Of a stretch of DNA of 64,000 nucleotides, positions 50,884 through 59,791 are shown piece after piece. The position numbers and the translations under genes are program-made. Positions within the stretch are counted from its first letter, which is position 1. Each line of letters begins with the position of its first letter. The notes beneath the pieces are model-generated. The model had not been told where the DNA came from and did no database searches. It saw only the letters and a program-made list of their open reading frames with translations. The stretch is from the NCBI RefSeq assembly GCF_029109325.1, contig NZ_JAQKQJ010000017.1:78920-142919 (forward strand), written 5' to 3'. This stretch comes from Nodosilinea sp. PGN35 (GTDB lineage: Bacteria; Cyanobacteriota; Cyanobacteriia; Phormidesmidales; Phormidesmidaceae).

Positions 50884-51132
50884 CTATCGATTCGAGAATG
50901 TGTCGATCTGATCTTTCGCGGCAAAGCGATCGCTCACAATCGGCAACTGCATCTGATTGTCGGGATAGTAGTCGTTTGGGCGAGGCGTGCCGAAGGCATC
51001 GTAAGCCAAGCCCGTGCTGACAAACAGCCAGCCCGCAATAAACAGCATAGGAATGGTAATGCTATGGATAATCCAGTAGCGAACACTCGTAACGATGTCG
51101 CCAAAGGGGCGCTCACCTGTAGAACCTGCCAT
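50884..51132 (-). CDS. psbE: Cytochrome b559 alpha subunit PsbE
   Basis: 82 residues. The haem-ligand His23 is in RYWIIHSITIPMLF at the beginning of the single membrane helix; the lumenal C-terminal part is the usual length and ends DQIDTFSNR. With PsbF it binds the b559 haem. The ATG at 51132 has an AGAGGAG ribosome-binding site. First gene of the operon, which has its own promoter at 51171-51199. Confidence 0.98.
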   Translation of the reverse strand: MAGSTGERPFGDIVTSVRYWIIHSITIPMLFIAGWLFVSTGLAYDAFGTPRPNDYYPDNQMQLPIVSDRFAAKDQIDTFSNR

Positions 51133-51170
51133 ATCAACGTCTCCTCTCTGAACACGAAGAATCTAATCTA

Positions 51171-51199
51171 ATCATAGAGAACCTCGGAAACCCTAACAA
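51171..51199 (-). promoter_or_regulatory. Candidate sigma70-type promoter of psbEFLJ
   Basis: On the minus strand TTGTTA (51199-51194) and TATGAT (51176-51171) are separated by exactly 17 bp, about 40 bp upstream of the psbE start. This is a good match to the cyanobacterial SigA consensus. Confidence 0.65.
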
Positions 51200-51243
51200 G
51201 CCATTTCAGCGAAGTTCCTTCAACTTTCCCTAAACCGCTTTCC

Positions 51244-52248
51244 CTAAGCCGCCTCGGGCTGATACTTGAGAATGTTGCCCTTCTGTCCCAAAACAAAGCC
51301 CCTGTCCGGCCCCAGAAACTTCACCCGGTAAAAGTTTGAGGGCACATCCTCTACGGACTTATCCTTAAACCAGGTCTGCCCACCGTCAAAGCTACAGAGC
51401 AGATTGCCGCCGCCGCCAGTCATCCACACCTCATCGGCGGTGCGAAACGCCATATCCAACAGCCCCCAGCTCGTGCCAAACTCAGGGCTCAGCGCCTCGG
51501 TAAAGTCGTCGGAGGAGCGCGAGTTAGAAAACCGCACCTGTCCGCCGCGGGCAATCACCCAGAGCTTGCCGTCCTTGTCAAACCCCATGTTCTGTAAGCG
51601 TCTCGAGTTTTTGCGGTTGTGGGGAATCCACTGATCCTGTCCAGGAGCCCAGGTGGAGTAAAAATTTCCTCGCGAAGATACCGCCACGTAACGGCTGTCC
51701 TCGGAGCGCACCATATTGCGCACTACTCCAACGGCACCCTGTACCAAAGCCTTCCAGGTGCGCCCCCCGTCCTCTGTGCGATAGATGGCACCAATGTCGG
51801 TAGCCATCTCAGCCGATTGGCGGCCCAAAGCCGTCACTAGAAAAGGCGAGCCCGGCAACTCCTGGCTCAGCGGTACGTTTTCCCAACTCTGTCCGCCATC
51901 TCCCGTGTGCAAGAGCACCGACGGAACCCCGGTCACCCAACCCTCATTACCGGCAAAATCAATCGAGGTAAAGGTGTAGAGCTGATCCCCTAGGCTCAGT
52001 TCCCGCACCTGCCAGGTACTGCCGCCATCCTGGGTCTCCAGCAGCGTGTTGCGGCTACCGACAATCCAACCGTGGTTTGCGTCCTGAGTAAACGCAATAT
52101 CCGATAGCGTAGACTCCACCGGCACCTGAATAATTTCCCAGGGATGCACGTCTGCGTCCGCCAAAAAATAACCAGAGCAACCGGTCGCCAGGACTATCGC
52201 CACCAGCATCACCAGGCCTCGCTTCAACCAGTCAAACGCAGCGTGCAT
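51244..52248 (-). CDS. ycf48: Photosystem II assembly factor Ycf48
   Basis: 334 residues if started at 52248 (ATG at 52266 is also possible). A lipoprotein signal with lipobox LATGC (residues about 20-24) precedes a seven-bladed beta-propeller; repeated WIVGSRN, WVTGVP, WMTGGGG and FVLGQ segments mark the blades. Ycf48 (HCF136 in plants) binds pre-D1 and assists formation of the PSII reaction centre in the thylakoid lumen. It lies between rubA and psbEFLJ on the same strand, the conserved cyanobacterial order. Confidence 0.96.
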   Translation of the reverse strand: MHAAFDWLKRGLVMLVAIVLATGCSGYFLADADVHPWEIIQVPVESTLSDIAFTQDANHGWIVGSRNTLLETQDGGSTWQVRELSLGDQLYTFTSIDFAGNEGWVTGVPSVLLHTGDGGQSWENVPLSQELPGSPFLVTALGRQSAEMATDIGAIYRTEDGGRTWKALVQGAVGVVRNMVRSEDSRYVAVSSRGNFYSTWAPGQDQWIPHNRKNSRRLQNMGFDKDGKLWVIARGGQVRFSNSRSSDDFTEALSPEFGTSWGLLDMAFRTADEVWMTGGGGNLLCSFDGGQTWFKDKSVEDVPSNFYRVKFLGPDRGFVLGQKGNILKYQPEAA

Positions 52249-52357
52249 AGATAACTCAGAACCCATAACTTTCTAAACAACATTTGGCTCAACCTGGTAT
52301 AGAGCAGTCTCTATACCTAAAACCTAGGTTCGGCAGCTGAAGTCCCACCCCCAGCTA

Positions 52358-52792
52358 CTACCGCAGTCCGTAGAGGCTGATGAAAAACATAAACCCCAGG
52401 GCCAAAGCGCCAAAAATCAGAATATTTTTCTGACCAGGCGTCAGGCGATTCACGCCCAGGCCGTAGTTCAAGTTTTCCTTGAAGCCAGAGGGGGCATTGA
52501 CTGGCCCAATATTGGCGAAGCGCTTTTTGGGAGCGCTGCACACCGGACAGCGCCAGTTCACCGGCAACTCCTCAAAAGCAGTGCCCTGGGGAATGTCTGC
52601 TCGGCTGTCTCCCTTGGCCGGCTCGTAGGAGTAGCCGCAGGATCGACATTCGTAGCAATCCATCTCCTCTGGCGAAAGGACAACAGCCTTAGCTGTATCG
52701 GCATCGACTTCAGAACCGTCAGCCCCCTCGGAGGCAGTCGCCAGATCTACAGATTCAGCCGCATTGGTCGCAGGCTCAGGCTCAACACTCAT
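52358..52792 (-). CDS. rubA: Rubredoxin RubA
   Basis: 144 residues from the ATG at 52792. An acidic N-terminus of about 40 residues is followed by a rubredoxin domain with CRSCGY and CPVCSAP, four Cys for one iron, and a single C-terminal membrane helix (ILIFGALALGFMFFISLYG). RubA is a membrane-bound rubredoxin needed for PSII (and reported for PSI) biogenesis. It is the first gene of the rubA-ycf48-psbEFLJ series. Confidence 0.96.
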   Translation of the reverse strand: MSVEPEPATNAAESVDLATASEGADGSEVDADTAKAVVLSPEEMDCYECRSCGYSYEPAKGDSRADIPQGTAFEELPVNWRCPVCSAPKKRFANIGPVNAPSGFKENLNYGLGVNRLTPGQKNILIFGALALGFMFFISLYGLR

Positions 52793-52875
52793 AGGATCAA
52801 GGCACCTTAATTCAGGAGAAGTCAACTGGGAAATAGGCCGATCTTCAACGGCCAGAGCGGTTCCAGCGGATCCAC

Positions 52876-52904
52876 TACATAACAAAAATGCTCGTTGTAA
52901 ACAA
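52876..52904 (-). promoter_or_regulatory. Candidate promoter of rubA
   Basis: On the minus strand TTGTTT (52904-52899) and TATGTA (52881-52876) are spaced by 17 bp, about 85 bp upstream of the rubA start. The -10 is one base from the TATAAT-type consensus at two positions, so this is weaker than the psbE promoter. Confidence 0.5.
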
Positions 52905-53096
52905 TTATGACACAGTTAGGTCGCCTAGAGCTCTGGACTAGCTCCTGCTCAAAATTGGCGATCGCGCAACACCGCGCTCCCGCCCGATCAACTCCGTCCC
53001 TGATTTTTCGGCTAAATTGCCCTAGAATACACCTGAAGCGCATGGGCACTGAGCCTGAGATTGCGCCGTGTGTTAGCCCTCTAGGGTGGTGAACCT

Positions 53097-53459
53097 GTGT
53101 TCGTCTTATCTGGTTACGAATATTTCCTGGTTTTCTTGCTCATATCCTGTTTGGTGCCGATCGCAGCTCTGACGGCCTCCAAGCTGTTGCGTCCTGTTAG
53201 CCGAGGGCCCGCCCGCCGCACCACCTACGAGTCGGGGATGGAGCCCATTGGCGGAGCATGGATACAGTTCAACATCCGCTACTACATGTTTGCGCTGGTT
53301 TTTGTTATTTTCGACGTGGAAACCGTCTTCCTGTATCCCTGGGCAGTGGCATTCAACCAGCTAGGCTTGCTAGCCTTTGTGGAAGCACTAATTTTCATTG
53401 CCATCTTGGTCGTCGGTCTTGTGTACGCTTGGCGTAAAGGAGCCTTGGAATGGTCATGA
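53097..53459 (+). CDS. ndhC: NAD(P)H-quinone oxidoreductase subunit 3
   Basis: 120 residues with three transmembrane helices. The conserved TYESGMEPIGGAWIQFNIRYYMFALVFVIFDVE motif is present, with Glu residues typical of NuoA/NdhC. A membrane-arm subunit of the NDH-1 complex of cyanobacterial respiration and cyclic electron flow. The start is GTG at 53097. It overlaps ndhK. Confidence 0.97.
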   Translation: MFVLSGYEYFLVFLLISCLVPIAALTASKLLRPVSRGPARRTTYESGMEPIGGAWIQFNIRYYMFALVFVIFDVETVFLYPWAVAFNQLGLLAFVEALIFIAILVVGLVYAWRKGALEWS

Positions 53460-54193
53460 ATCCCCCTCCAGCCGCTGATCGCTTTTCTCTGTCTCCAGGG
53501 GAGAGGCTGTCCAACCCTTCAGCGCCGCCTGCCGTAACCCACGGACTTTCCGAAAATGTCATTTTGACTACGGTGGATGATCTGTACAACTGGTGCAGAC
53601 TGTCTAGCCTATTTCCTCTGCTCTACGGTACGGCCTGCTGCTTCATTGAGTTTGCTGCACTGATTGGTTCCCGGTTTGACTTTGACCGGTTTGGGCTATT
53701 GCCGAGAGCCAGCCCTCGACAGGCTGATTTAATTATCACCGCTGGCACCATCACTATGAAGATGGCCCCAGCCCTGGTGCGGCTTTACGAGCAAATGCCC
53801 GATCCCAAATATGTCATCGCCATGGGAGCCTGTACCATCACGGGCGGCATGTTCAGCAGCGATTCCCCTTCGGCCGTACGCGGTGTTGACAAACTCATTC
53901 CTGTCGATGTGTACATTCCGGGTTGTCCGCCCAGGCCTGAGGCAATCATTGACGCCATCGTCAAGCTCCGCAAGAAAGTCGCCACAGAGTCTATGCAGGA
54001 TCGCGCCTATACCCTGCAAACCCACAGATTCTATGAGCGTAGCCATCAGCTCAAAGCAGTCCAGCCCATTCTGACGGGTCAGTACTTGCAGACAGGTACC
54101 CACACCACGCCACCCAAAGAACTAATGGAAGCTATGGGAATGCCCATTCCTGAGACTATGGCCGAACTCACTCCCGAAAATAAGGAGGTTTAA
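53450..54193 (+). CDS. ndhK: NAD(P)H-quinone oxidoreductase subunit K
   Basis: 247 residues. The N2 iron-sulfur cluster ligands are visible: GTACCFIEFAAL, MGACTITGG and PGCPPRPE. NdhK lies in the connecting arm next to the quinone site of NDH-1. The start is ATG at 53450 (10-bp overlap with ndhC); ATG at 53456 is an alternative that would leave the four-base ATGA overlap typical of this operon. ndhJ follows 2 bp downstream. Confidence 0.97.
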   Translation: MVMNPPPAADRFSLSPGERLSNPSAPPAVTHGLSENVILTTVDDLYNWCRLSSLFPLLYGTACCFIEFAALIGSRFDFDRFGLLPRASPRQADLIITAGTITMKMAPALVRLYEQMPDPKYVIAMGACTITGGMFSSDSPSAVRGVDKLIPVDVYIPGCPPRPEAIIDAIVKLRKKVATESMQDRAYTLQTHRFYERSHQLKAVQPILTGQYLQTGTHTTPPKELMEAMGMPIPETMAELTPENKEV

Positions 54194-54195
54194 TT

Positions 54196-54723
54196 ATGTC
54201 TGAAGCAGACTCTCAACCTTCATCGGACTCAGCTGCTCCTTTAGTAGAGGCGGGTGTCGTATCGAGTTGGCTGACCGAAAATGGTTTTGACCACGAGCTT
54301 GCGTCTCGTGACCACTTGGGTATTGAGGTCATCAAAGTAGAGCCGCAGTTTCTGATCCCCATCTGTACAGCACTCTATGCCTACGGGTTCAACTATCTTC
54401 AGTGCCAGGGTGCCTACGATGAAGGCCCTGGCAAGGATCTTGTCAGCTTTTATCATTTAGTCAAGCTAGACGACAACGCTAGTCGGCCCGAGGAAGTCAG
54501 GGTTAAGGTCTTCTTACCCCGCAGCAATCCCCGTTTGCCCTCGGTCTATTGGATTTGGAAAGCCGCCGACTGGCAAGAGCGTGAAAGCTACGATATGTAC
54601 GGCATTGTCTATGAGGGGCATCCCAACCTCAAACGCCTACTGATGCCGGAGGACTGGGTCGGCTGGCCTTTGCGCAAAGACTATATCTCTCCAGACTTCT
54701 ACGAGCTTCAGGACGCCTATTGA
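54196..54723 (+). CDS. ndhJ: NAD(P)H-quinone oxidoreductase subunit J
   Basis: 175 residues. The signature RESYDMYGIVYEGHPNLKRLLMPEDW(V)GWPLRKDY is intact. NdhJ is a hydrophilic connecting-arm subunit of NDH-1. An ATTATG start follows AAGGAGG by about six bases, a strong ribosome-binding site that overlaps the ndhK stop region. Confidence 0.97.
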   Translation: MSEADSQPSSDSAAPLVEAGVVSSWLTENGFDHELASRDHLGIEVIKVEPQFLIPICTALYAYGFNYLQCQGAYDEGPGKDLVSFYHLVKLDDNASRPEEVRVKVFLPRSNPRLPSVYWIWKAADWQERESYDMYGIVYEGHPNLKRLLMPEDWVGWPLRKDYISPDFYELQDAY

Positions 54724-55625
54724 GAATTTCCCAGCTAGCCCTGCGAGTTGGCCAGGCCATCTAGCTTGTCATCCTCACTGTCCGCTGTTCGTGTAAGCAT
54801 TGCCAACCTTTTTTGGGGAAAAGCCAAGGCATGCTACGTATTTGGCTTTAATTTGGTAGAACCCTTTTTAACCCAGCACTGCAAACCTGCCTCACCGTTG
54901 CCTACCCCACCTTAGATTGACTTATGCAGGTCGGGTGGGCAGCCTGCCCAGGCAAGCCTCTTGTGCCAGGTATTTTCTCGGTTTACAGCAGCAATTAGCT
55001 CAAAGACCTGCCCTGGCGCGTTAAAAAACCCAGTTGCTCCTTTGCCCTGAGGCTTTCGTAAGACTTTGGCAGTGTACCTGCTCAAAAATACCTACGGTCT
55101 GGCAGAAGTGTCGGCTATTGTGTCGTGCTGACTTAACTAAACTGCAGACGACACCAATGAATATTGGGCCACAGGTCTATTCCAGGATCCGGCTTCTTTG
55201 GTTGCTTCTGCTCCAGACAACCTATCCAGGGCTGTAGAACGGGGTGGGATTAAACCGTCTCTGCGGGGAACCATATATTGGGTATGTTCCCTAGGCTCGC
55301 CAGGCATTACAGAATCGTTATCATTATTAAGACAGTACTAGGCGACTTGTCACCCTCCCCCTGCAATCACTTCTATAGGATATGCTTGCTGAGAGGGTTT
55401 AAGCATCTATTTAAATTAGTTAGGTAGTAATACGAGTCCTTGGCTCACCGATCAGCGCTACCACTCGCCCACCGCTGGGGTGATCAAGACATTTCCGCTT
55501 ACGTGGTTATACAGGCTGAGGTCGGCATTGAGTTGCTCAGACTGTTTGGGCACAGTTAGGCAGTTTATCTGCTGCCTTACGTAAATAGACAGATTCTTTC
55601 AGGCGTATTTCATTTCTATCCGTCT
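54724..55625. other. Long intergenic region upstream of the polysaccharide genes
   Basis: About 900 bp without a supported gene. A 15-bp palindrome TGGGCAGCCTGCCCA lies at 54936-54950 and a short hairpin (AGGCAG/CTGCCT) near 55560. A 67-codon ORF at 55034-55237 has no family features and is not called. The region separates the housekeeping block from the Wzc-like gene and must contain its promoter, possibly with a long 5' leader. Confidence 0.5.
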
Positions 55626-57824
55626 ATGACTAATAAGACCTACCAAGATTACGTTGAAGAGATTGACCTACAGCGCTATTGGCTAGTGCTCAAACGGCGT
55701 TGGCTACCAGCGACTCTTGTGCTAGGCACCTGTATAGCGGGTTCAGCACTCTTCGCCTTGACAAGGGATCCGTCGTACCGCTCGACAGGTAGCATACTTG
55801 TCCGGCCAGACCTAACCCCGACGCTGACCGGGGTCGGAAGAGATATCAGAGAACTCCCCCTCTCAGTCAACAACCTGCAAAACCAAAGTTCTGTTGTGCG
55901 GTCAACTGCGGTTATGCAATCTGTTATTGATAACCTAAATTTGACTGACGATGATGGCTTACCCCTAGACCCAGCAGATTTGGCTACCAGCATCAAAGTA
56001 GAGTCTGCCGAACAGGCAGACATCCTAAGTATTTCTTACAGTGCCGATAGTCCGGACGAGGCTGCCAATGTTGTCAATGCAGTCATGGATGCCTATTTAG
56101 AACGAGACATTCTCAGCAACCGCCTGAAAGCAGCCACGGCTCGTGAGTTCATTGAGCGGCAACTGCCGATCGCAGAAGCTGACCTGGATCGTTCCGCTGC
56201 CGCCTTGCAGCAGTTTAAGGACGCTAACGGCATTGTTGTGCTTCAAGACGAGGCTGTTGTTGCTGTAACTGCAATTTCTGAATTGGACACTCAGATTCGC
56301 GATGTGTCCTCCAGCCTTGCCAGTGCCAATACCCAGACCAGCGAGTTACAAAGCCAGTTGGCGATCCCGCTGGAGCAAGCCAAGCGCATCGAAACCCTCA
56401 GCCAGTCCTCTGCTGTTCAGCAAGCTTTGACAGATTTGCAGTTAGCTCAGGCTGAATTGGCCAGTCAGCGCAGTCTATATCGCGAAACCCACCCTACAAT
56501 TATCAACTTAGAGCGTCGAGTTGAGTCCCTACAAAGCCTTCTCAGTGCACGAGTCGAAGAGATTGTAGGTACAGCTACTCCCGCGAATCTCGGCAATTTG
56601 CAAATGAGCCCGTTAGACCAGCAACTCACCACGGAGTTGGCCACTGCGGTCGTAAACCGGTCCAGCCTGGCTAGTCAACTCCAAAGCCTGGTTGACTCAC
56701 GGAACCGCTACGCGGAGAGAATTCAGGCTTTCCCAGCTCTTGAAAAACGTCAGCTAGAGTTGACTCAGCGCCTTCAAGCGGCTCAGCTAAATTACGAAAA
56801 TCTCCTGGCAGCTTTTCAGCAGACTCAGCTGGCTGAAAATCAAACTGTCGGTAGTGCTGAAATTTTAGAGCGGGCCGAACCTGCCGAAGACGCTGGCAGC
56901 TTACTGATTCCAGCTCTGGTAATCGGCACCTTTTTAGGCAGTTTGCTCGGCATTGCCTGCGCTTTCTTCCTAGATTTGGTTGATAAATCAGTAAAAACCG
57001 CCAAAGATGGCGAGATGTTGTTGGGTTATACCCTGCTTGGGCTAGTGCCAAAATTTAGAACGAGACCTGAAGGTGACGGTTCCACAGCATACCTTGCTAG
57101 TAGGCTCGACCGCTCTGCCTATGTCCCTGCCCTAGATCGAGACCAACCTATGGTTTCGGCCGCATTTCAAATGCTTCAGGCCAATCTAAAGTTCACCAGC
57201 TCTGATACCCCACAGCGCGTTATTACTATCACCAGTTCTGTAGCTGAGGAGGGCAAATCCGAGATCTCGGCCAATTTGGCCGCAACCCTAGCCCACTCAG
57301 GTAAACAGGTATTGCTCATTGATGCTGACCTCCGGTCTCCATCCCAGCACCATATCTGGGACGTCATTAACCGGGCTGGTCTTAGCCAAGTCCTGATTAG
57401 AGAAGAAACTCAGCAAGATGCCACCCATCAAATTTCTGAGAATCTGACTTTAATGACAGCCGGTGCGCTTCCACCCAACCCCCTGGCTATCTTAGATTCC
57501 GAGCGGATGGCAGATTTGCTTCAGCAGATGAAGCGACAGTACGATTACATTGTGATCGATACGCCTCCCCTATTGGGAGCCGCAGATGCAGCGGTGCTAG
57601 GGCGTATGTCTGACGGCGTCTTGCTGGTACTGAGACCTAGGAAAGTAGACTCTTCTAACGCTCTAGCGGCTAAATCTTTGCTAGAGAGAGCTCAGGCAAA
57701 TGTTCTGGGGGTAGTTGCCAACGGGGTGGATATCAATAACGAGCATGGTGACTATGTTTCGCGCATCAAGGCTGGCGAATACGGTAAGACTACCTTCCCC
57801 GAAATGCAAACAACAGTTCGTTAG
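55626..57824 (+). CDS. Wzc-like polysaccharide co-polymerase / BY-kinase
   Basis: 732 residues. An N-terminal Wzz domain with a membrane helix (about residues 28-48), a long coiled-coil region (about 190-410), a second membrane helix (LLIPALVIGTFLGSLLGIACAFF, near 425-447), then a cytoplasmic BY-kinase domain: Walker A EEGKSEIS, Walker A' VLLIDADLR and Walker B YIVIDTPP. It controls chain length and export of exopolysaccharide. The C-terminus contains only two Tyr residues, fewer than the usual tyrosine cluster. The export-protein gene follows after 17 bp. Confidence 0.92.
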   Translation: MTNKTYQDYVEEIDLQRYWLVLKRRWLPATLVLGTCIAGSALFALTRDPSYRSTGSILVRPDLTPTLTGVGRDIRELPLSVNNLQNQSSVVRSTAVMQSVIDNLNLTDDDGLPLDPADLATSIKVESAEQADILSISYSADSPDEAANVVNAVMDAYLERDILSNRLKAATAREFIERQLPIAEADLDRSAAALQQFKDANGIVVLQDEAVVAVTAISELDTQIRDVSSSLASANTQTSELQSQLAIPLEQAKRIETLSQSSAVQQALTDLQLAQAELASQRSLYRETHPTIINLERRVESLQSLLSARVEEIVGTATPANLGNLQMSPLDQQLTTELATAVVNRSSLASQLQSLVDSRNRYAERIQAFPALEKRQLELTQRLQAAQLNYENLLAAFQQTQLAENQTVGSAEILERAEPAEDAGSLLIPALVIGTFLGSLLGIACAFFLDLVDKSVKTAKDGEMLLGYTLLGLVPKFRTRPEGDGSTAYLASRLDRSAYVPALDRDQPMVSAAFQMLQANLKFTSSDTPQRVITITSSVAEEGKSEISANLAATLAHSGKQVLLIDADLRSPSQHHIWDVINRAGLSQVLIREETQQDATHQISENLTLMTAGALPPNPLAILDSERMADLLQQMKRQYDYIVIDTPPLLGAADAAVLGRMSDGVLLVLRPRKVDSSNALAAKSLLERAQANVLGVVANGVDINNEHGDYVSRIKAGEYGKTTFPEMQTTVR

Positions 57825-57841
57825 ACTTATTGCTTAAGACC

Positions 57842-58987
57842 ATGAAACTAGACAAACGTTCTATTGCGCTAATTTCGCTTTCGGCTACGTTAGCTCACAG
57901 TTATCTGTGGGGTGTTGAATTAGCAAAGGCCCAGCAGTCGGTAGATTTCAATGCTCCGGCTATTGAATTACCAAGTTCTCAAGAGTTCAATGCCCCAGCT
58001 GTTGTTTTGCCGGGTTCTCAATCGCCTGGAAATTATGTTCTAGGTGCTGGTGATCAGATCGCCATTGAAGTGTTTGGCTACGAGGAATTTACTGGCTCGC
58101 GGGTGGTTTTACCCGATGGCACGATGCCTTTTCCATTTTTAGGGTCTATTCAGGCCGGTGGTAAAACCGTCGATGCCCTGTCTGAGGAAATTACCCAGGG
58201 TCTCAACGCCTACTTGGTCAACCCAGTCGTCAATGTTAGCCTGACAGCCCTGCGCCCAGTGGTTGTTGATGTTGCAGGTGAGGTGTATCGCCCTGGCCCT
58301 GTGCAATTGAGTAGTTTGACGACTGCTCAAACACAGCTAGATGTGAATGCGCGAATTACTGCTGCTACTACTACACCTACCCTATCCTCGGCGTTGGTGT
58401 CTGCGGGGGGTATACGCCGCACCGCAGATATTCGTTCCGTGGTGGTTAGGCGACGGCTGCCCAATGGTCAAGCCCAAGAGATCTCTGTGAACTTGTGGAA
58501 CGCAATCTCCAACGGTGGGCAAGGTGATAACCTGGTGCTGAGGGATGGTGACTCTATCTTTGTGCCAAGGGCACAGCCAGGGTCTGAAATTGATCCGGCC
58601 TTAGTGGCCAGCTCAAGTATTGCTCCAGACAATGTTCGGGTACGTGTGATTGGAGATGGCGTTGTTCGGCCTGGGGAAGTGCAGGTGCAGCCAAACAGCT
58701 CGGTCGCAGGTGCGATCGCAGCGGCTGGCGGCCCTAATTCTGATGCAGCTCTCGGTGAGGTTAGACTGGTACGGCTTTCCGAAACAGGCCAAGTCGAGGA
58801 TCAAAGAGTTGATCTGTCAAGTTTGGTAGATAACAATCAAATTCAAGACGGAGATGTGATTTTAGTACCTAAAAAAGGTTACCTCGTCGGTCTTGATAAC
58901 ATCAATCGCGCTTTGACACCCATTTTGGCACCCCTAGGCGGTATTTTTGGTATTCTAGATATCTTCAATATATTTGGCAATGATTGA
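57842..58987 (+). CDS. Wza-like polysaccharide export protein (SLBB)
   Basis: 381 residues from the ATG at 57842 (an upstream TTG at 57830 is less likely). A signal-like N-terminus, then a poly-export domain (GAGDQIAIEVFGYEEFTGSRVVLPDGTMPFPFLGSIQAGGKT) and SLBB repeats (around residues 135-230 and 260-330). It would form the outer-membrane channel for the product handled by the Wzc-like protein. A 13-residue duplication (FNAPAIELPSSQ and FNAPAVVLPGSQ) precedes the export domain. Confidence 0.92.
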   Translation: MKLDKRSIALISLSATLAHSYLWGVELAKAQQSVDFNAPAIELPSSQEFNAPAVVLPGSQSPGNYVLGAGDQIAIEVFGYEEFTGSRVVLPDGTMPFPFLGSIQAGGKTVDALSEEITQGLNAYLVNPVVNVSLTALRPVVVDVAGEVYRPGPVQLSSLTTAQTQLDVNARITAATTTPTLSSALVSAGGIRRTADIRSVVVRRRLPNGQAQEISVNLWNAISNGGQGDNLVLRDGDSIFVPRAQPGSEIDPALVASSSIAPDNVRVRVIGDGVVRPGEVQVQPNSSVAGAIAAAGGPNSDAALGEVRLVRLSETGQVEDQRVDLSSLVDNNQIQDGDVILVPKKGYLVGLDNINRALTPILAPLGGIFGILDIFNIFGND

Positions 58988-59062
58988 TGATGGTCAGCCT
59001 AAGTTCAGGTATGGTAACTGAATGGGGCGCTGCTATCTAATAGAGCTATGTTGCTGAATCCC

Positions 59063-59092
59063 AACTCCTTGGCTTAACCAGGGAGTTTTTTT
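59063..59092 (+). terminator. Rho-independent terminator of the wzc-wza genes
   Basis: AACTCCTTGG pairs with the complementary CCAGGGAGTT through a CTTAA-type loop, followed by seven T residues. It is about 75 bp after the export-protein stop, in the right orientation. Confidence 0.85.
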
Positions 59093-59512
59093 ATATATGT
59101 TTTCAACGCTACTATAGCAATCCAAATTGATTCATTGAGGTAGGACGGTGCATCTTGCCCATGCAAGCGGGACGCCTGCCCTGCAAATTTTCACAATTCA
59201 CACAGGATCGCTATATATTGCGAGCTTAAGGGCGGTCAAAACATTTTTTGAGCAATTGCCCTGATCGTTATTCTGTTGCAGAAATTCATTGGCTTAGGAC
59301 AGGCCTACCGTAGGGAACATTGCAGGGCTCTCCCTATTAGAGGCTGTCGTCAAAGGGGCAGAACTAAATCAACTGCTGCAATAGAAACTCATGGCTCAAG
59401 GCCGATTCACCAAACCCAAATTGGCTGCCGGTTTGCTACGCTACGACACACCTTGTAGTTTAAATGAGGCGAGGGTTCTGAATACAGGTATGATTCAAAA
59501 ACGACGTCCATT
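59093..59512. other. Intergenic sequence without supported gene
   Basis: Between the terminator and the hairpin series. It contains a small hairpin (CTTGC/GCAAG near 59158-59171) inside a GGACGGTGCATCTTGCCCATGCAAG sequence that looks like a degenerate intergenic repeat. A 60-codon plus-strand ORF (59276-59458) has no coding character. Confidence 0.4.
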
Positions 59513-59710
59513 GTAGGGGCAAACCGTCGTTTGCCCTACCCAAATTCATGGCTACACTCAGCAACGTCGATAAGACCACCGACTTACTGAGTGTAGCGCA
59601 TAAATCTCAACCCAAATTAATCCCCAGTTTCTAGCAATGATGCATTACTCCTAGAAACTGGGGACATATAGACAGGCTGTATTTTAAATCCTCTAGAGAG
59701 CGGCTCTAGA
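59513..59710. repeat. Cluster of four inverted repeats
   Basis: Within about 200 bp there are four hairpins: GTAGGGGCAAAC/GTTTGCCCTAC (59513-59540), an 11-bp perfect pair GCTACACTCAG (59551-59561) with 59587-59597, a 14-bp perfect pair TCCCCAGTTTCTAG (59621-59634) with 59651-59664, and TCTAGAG (59692-59698) with 59704-59710. The third is the strongest. They lie in the 3' flank of the O-antigen-ligase gene. They could be terminators, a structured RNA or remnants of a mobile element. Confidence 0.7.
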
Positions 59711-59791
59711 ACGGTTGTAACCGATCTTTTTCAAGCCATGGGTCAAATATTTAGAGGTTTTTGCAGGCATCAAGACTGTCAGAATAATGCT

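Noticed and set aside
55034..55237. 67-codon plus-strand ORF in the long spacer
   Set aside because: Cys/Leu-rich without a ribosome-binding site or recognisable domain.
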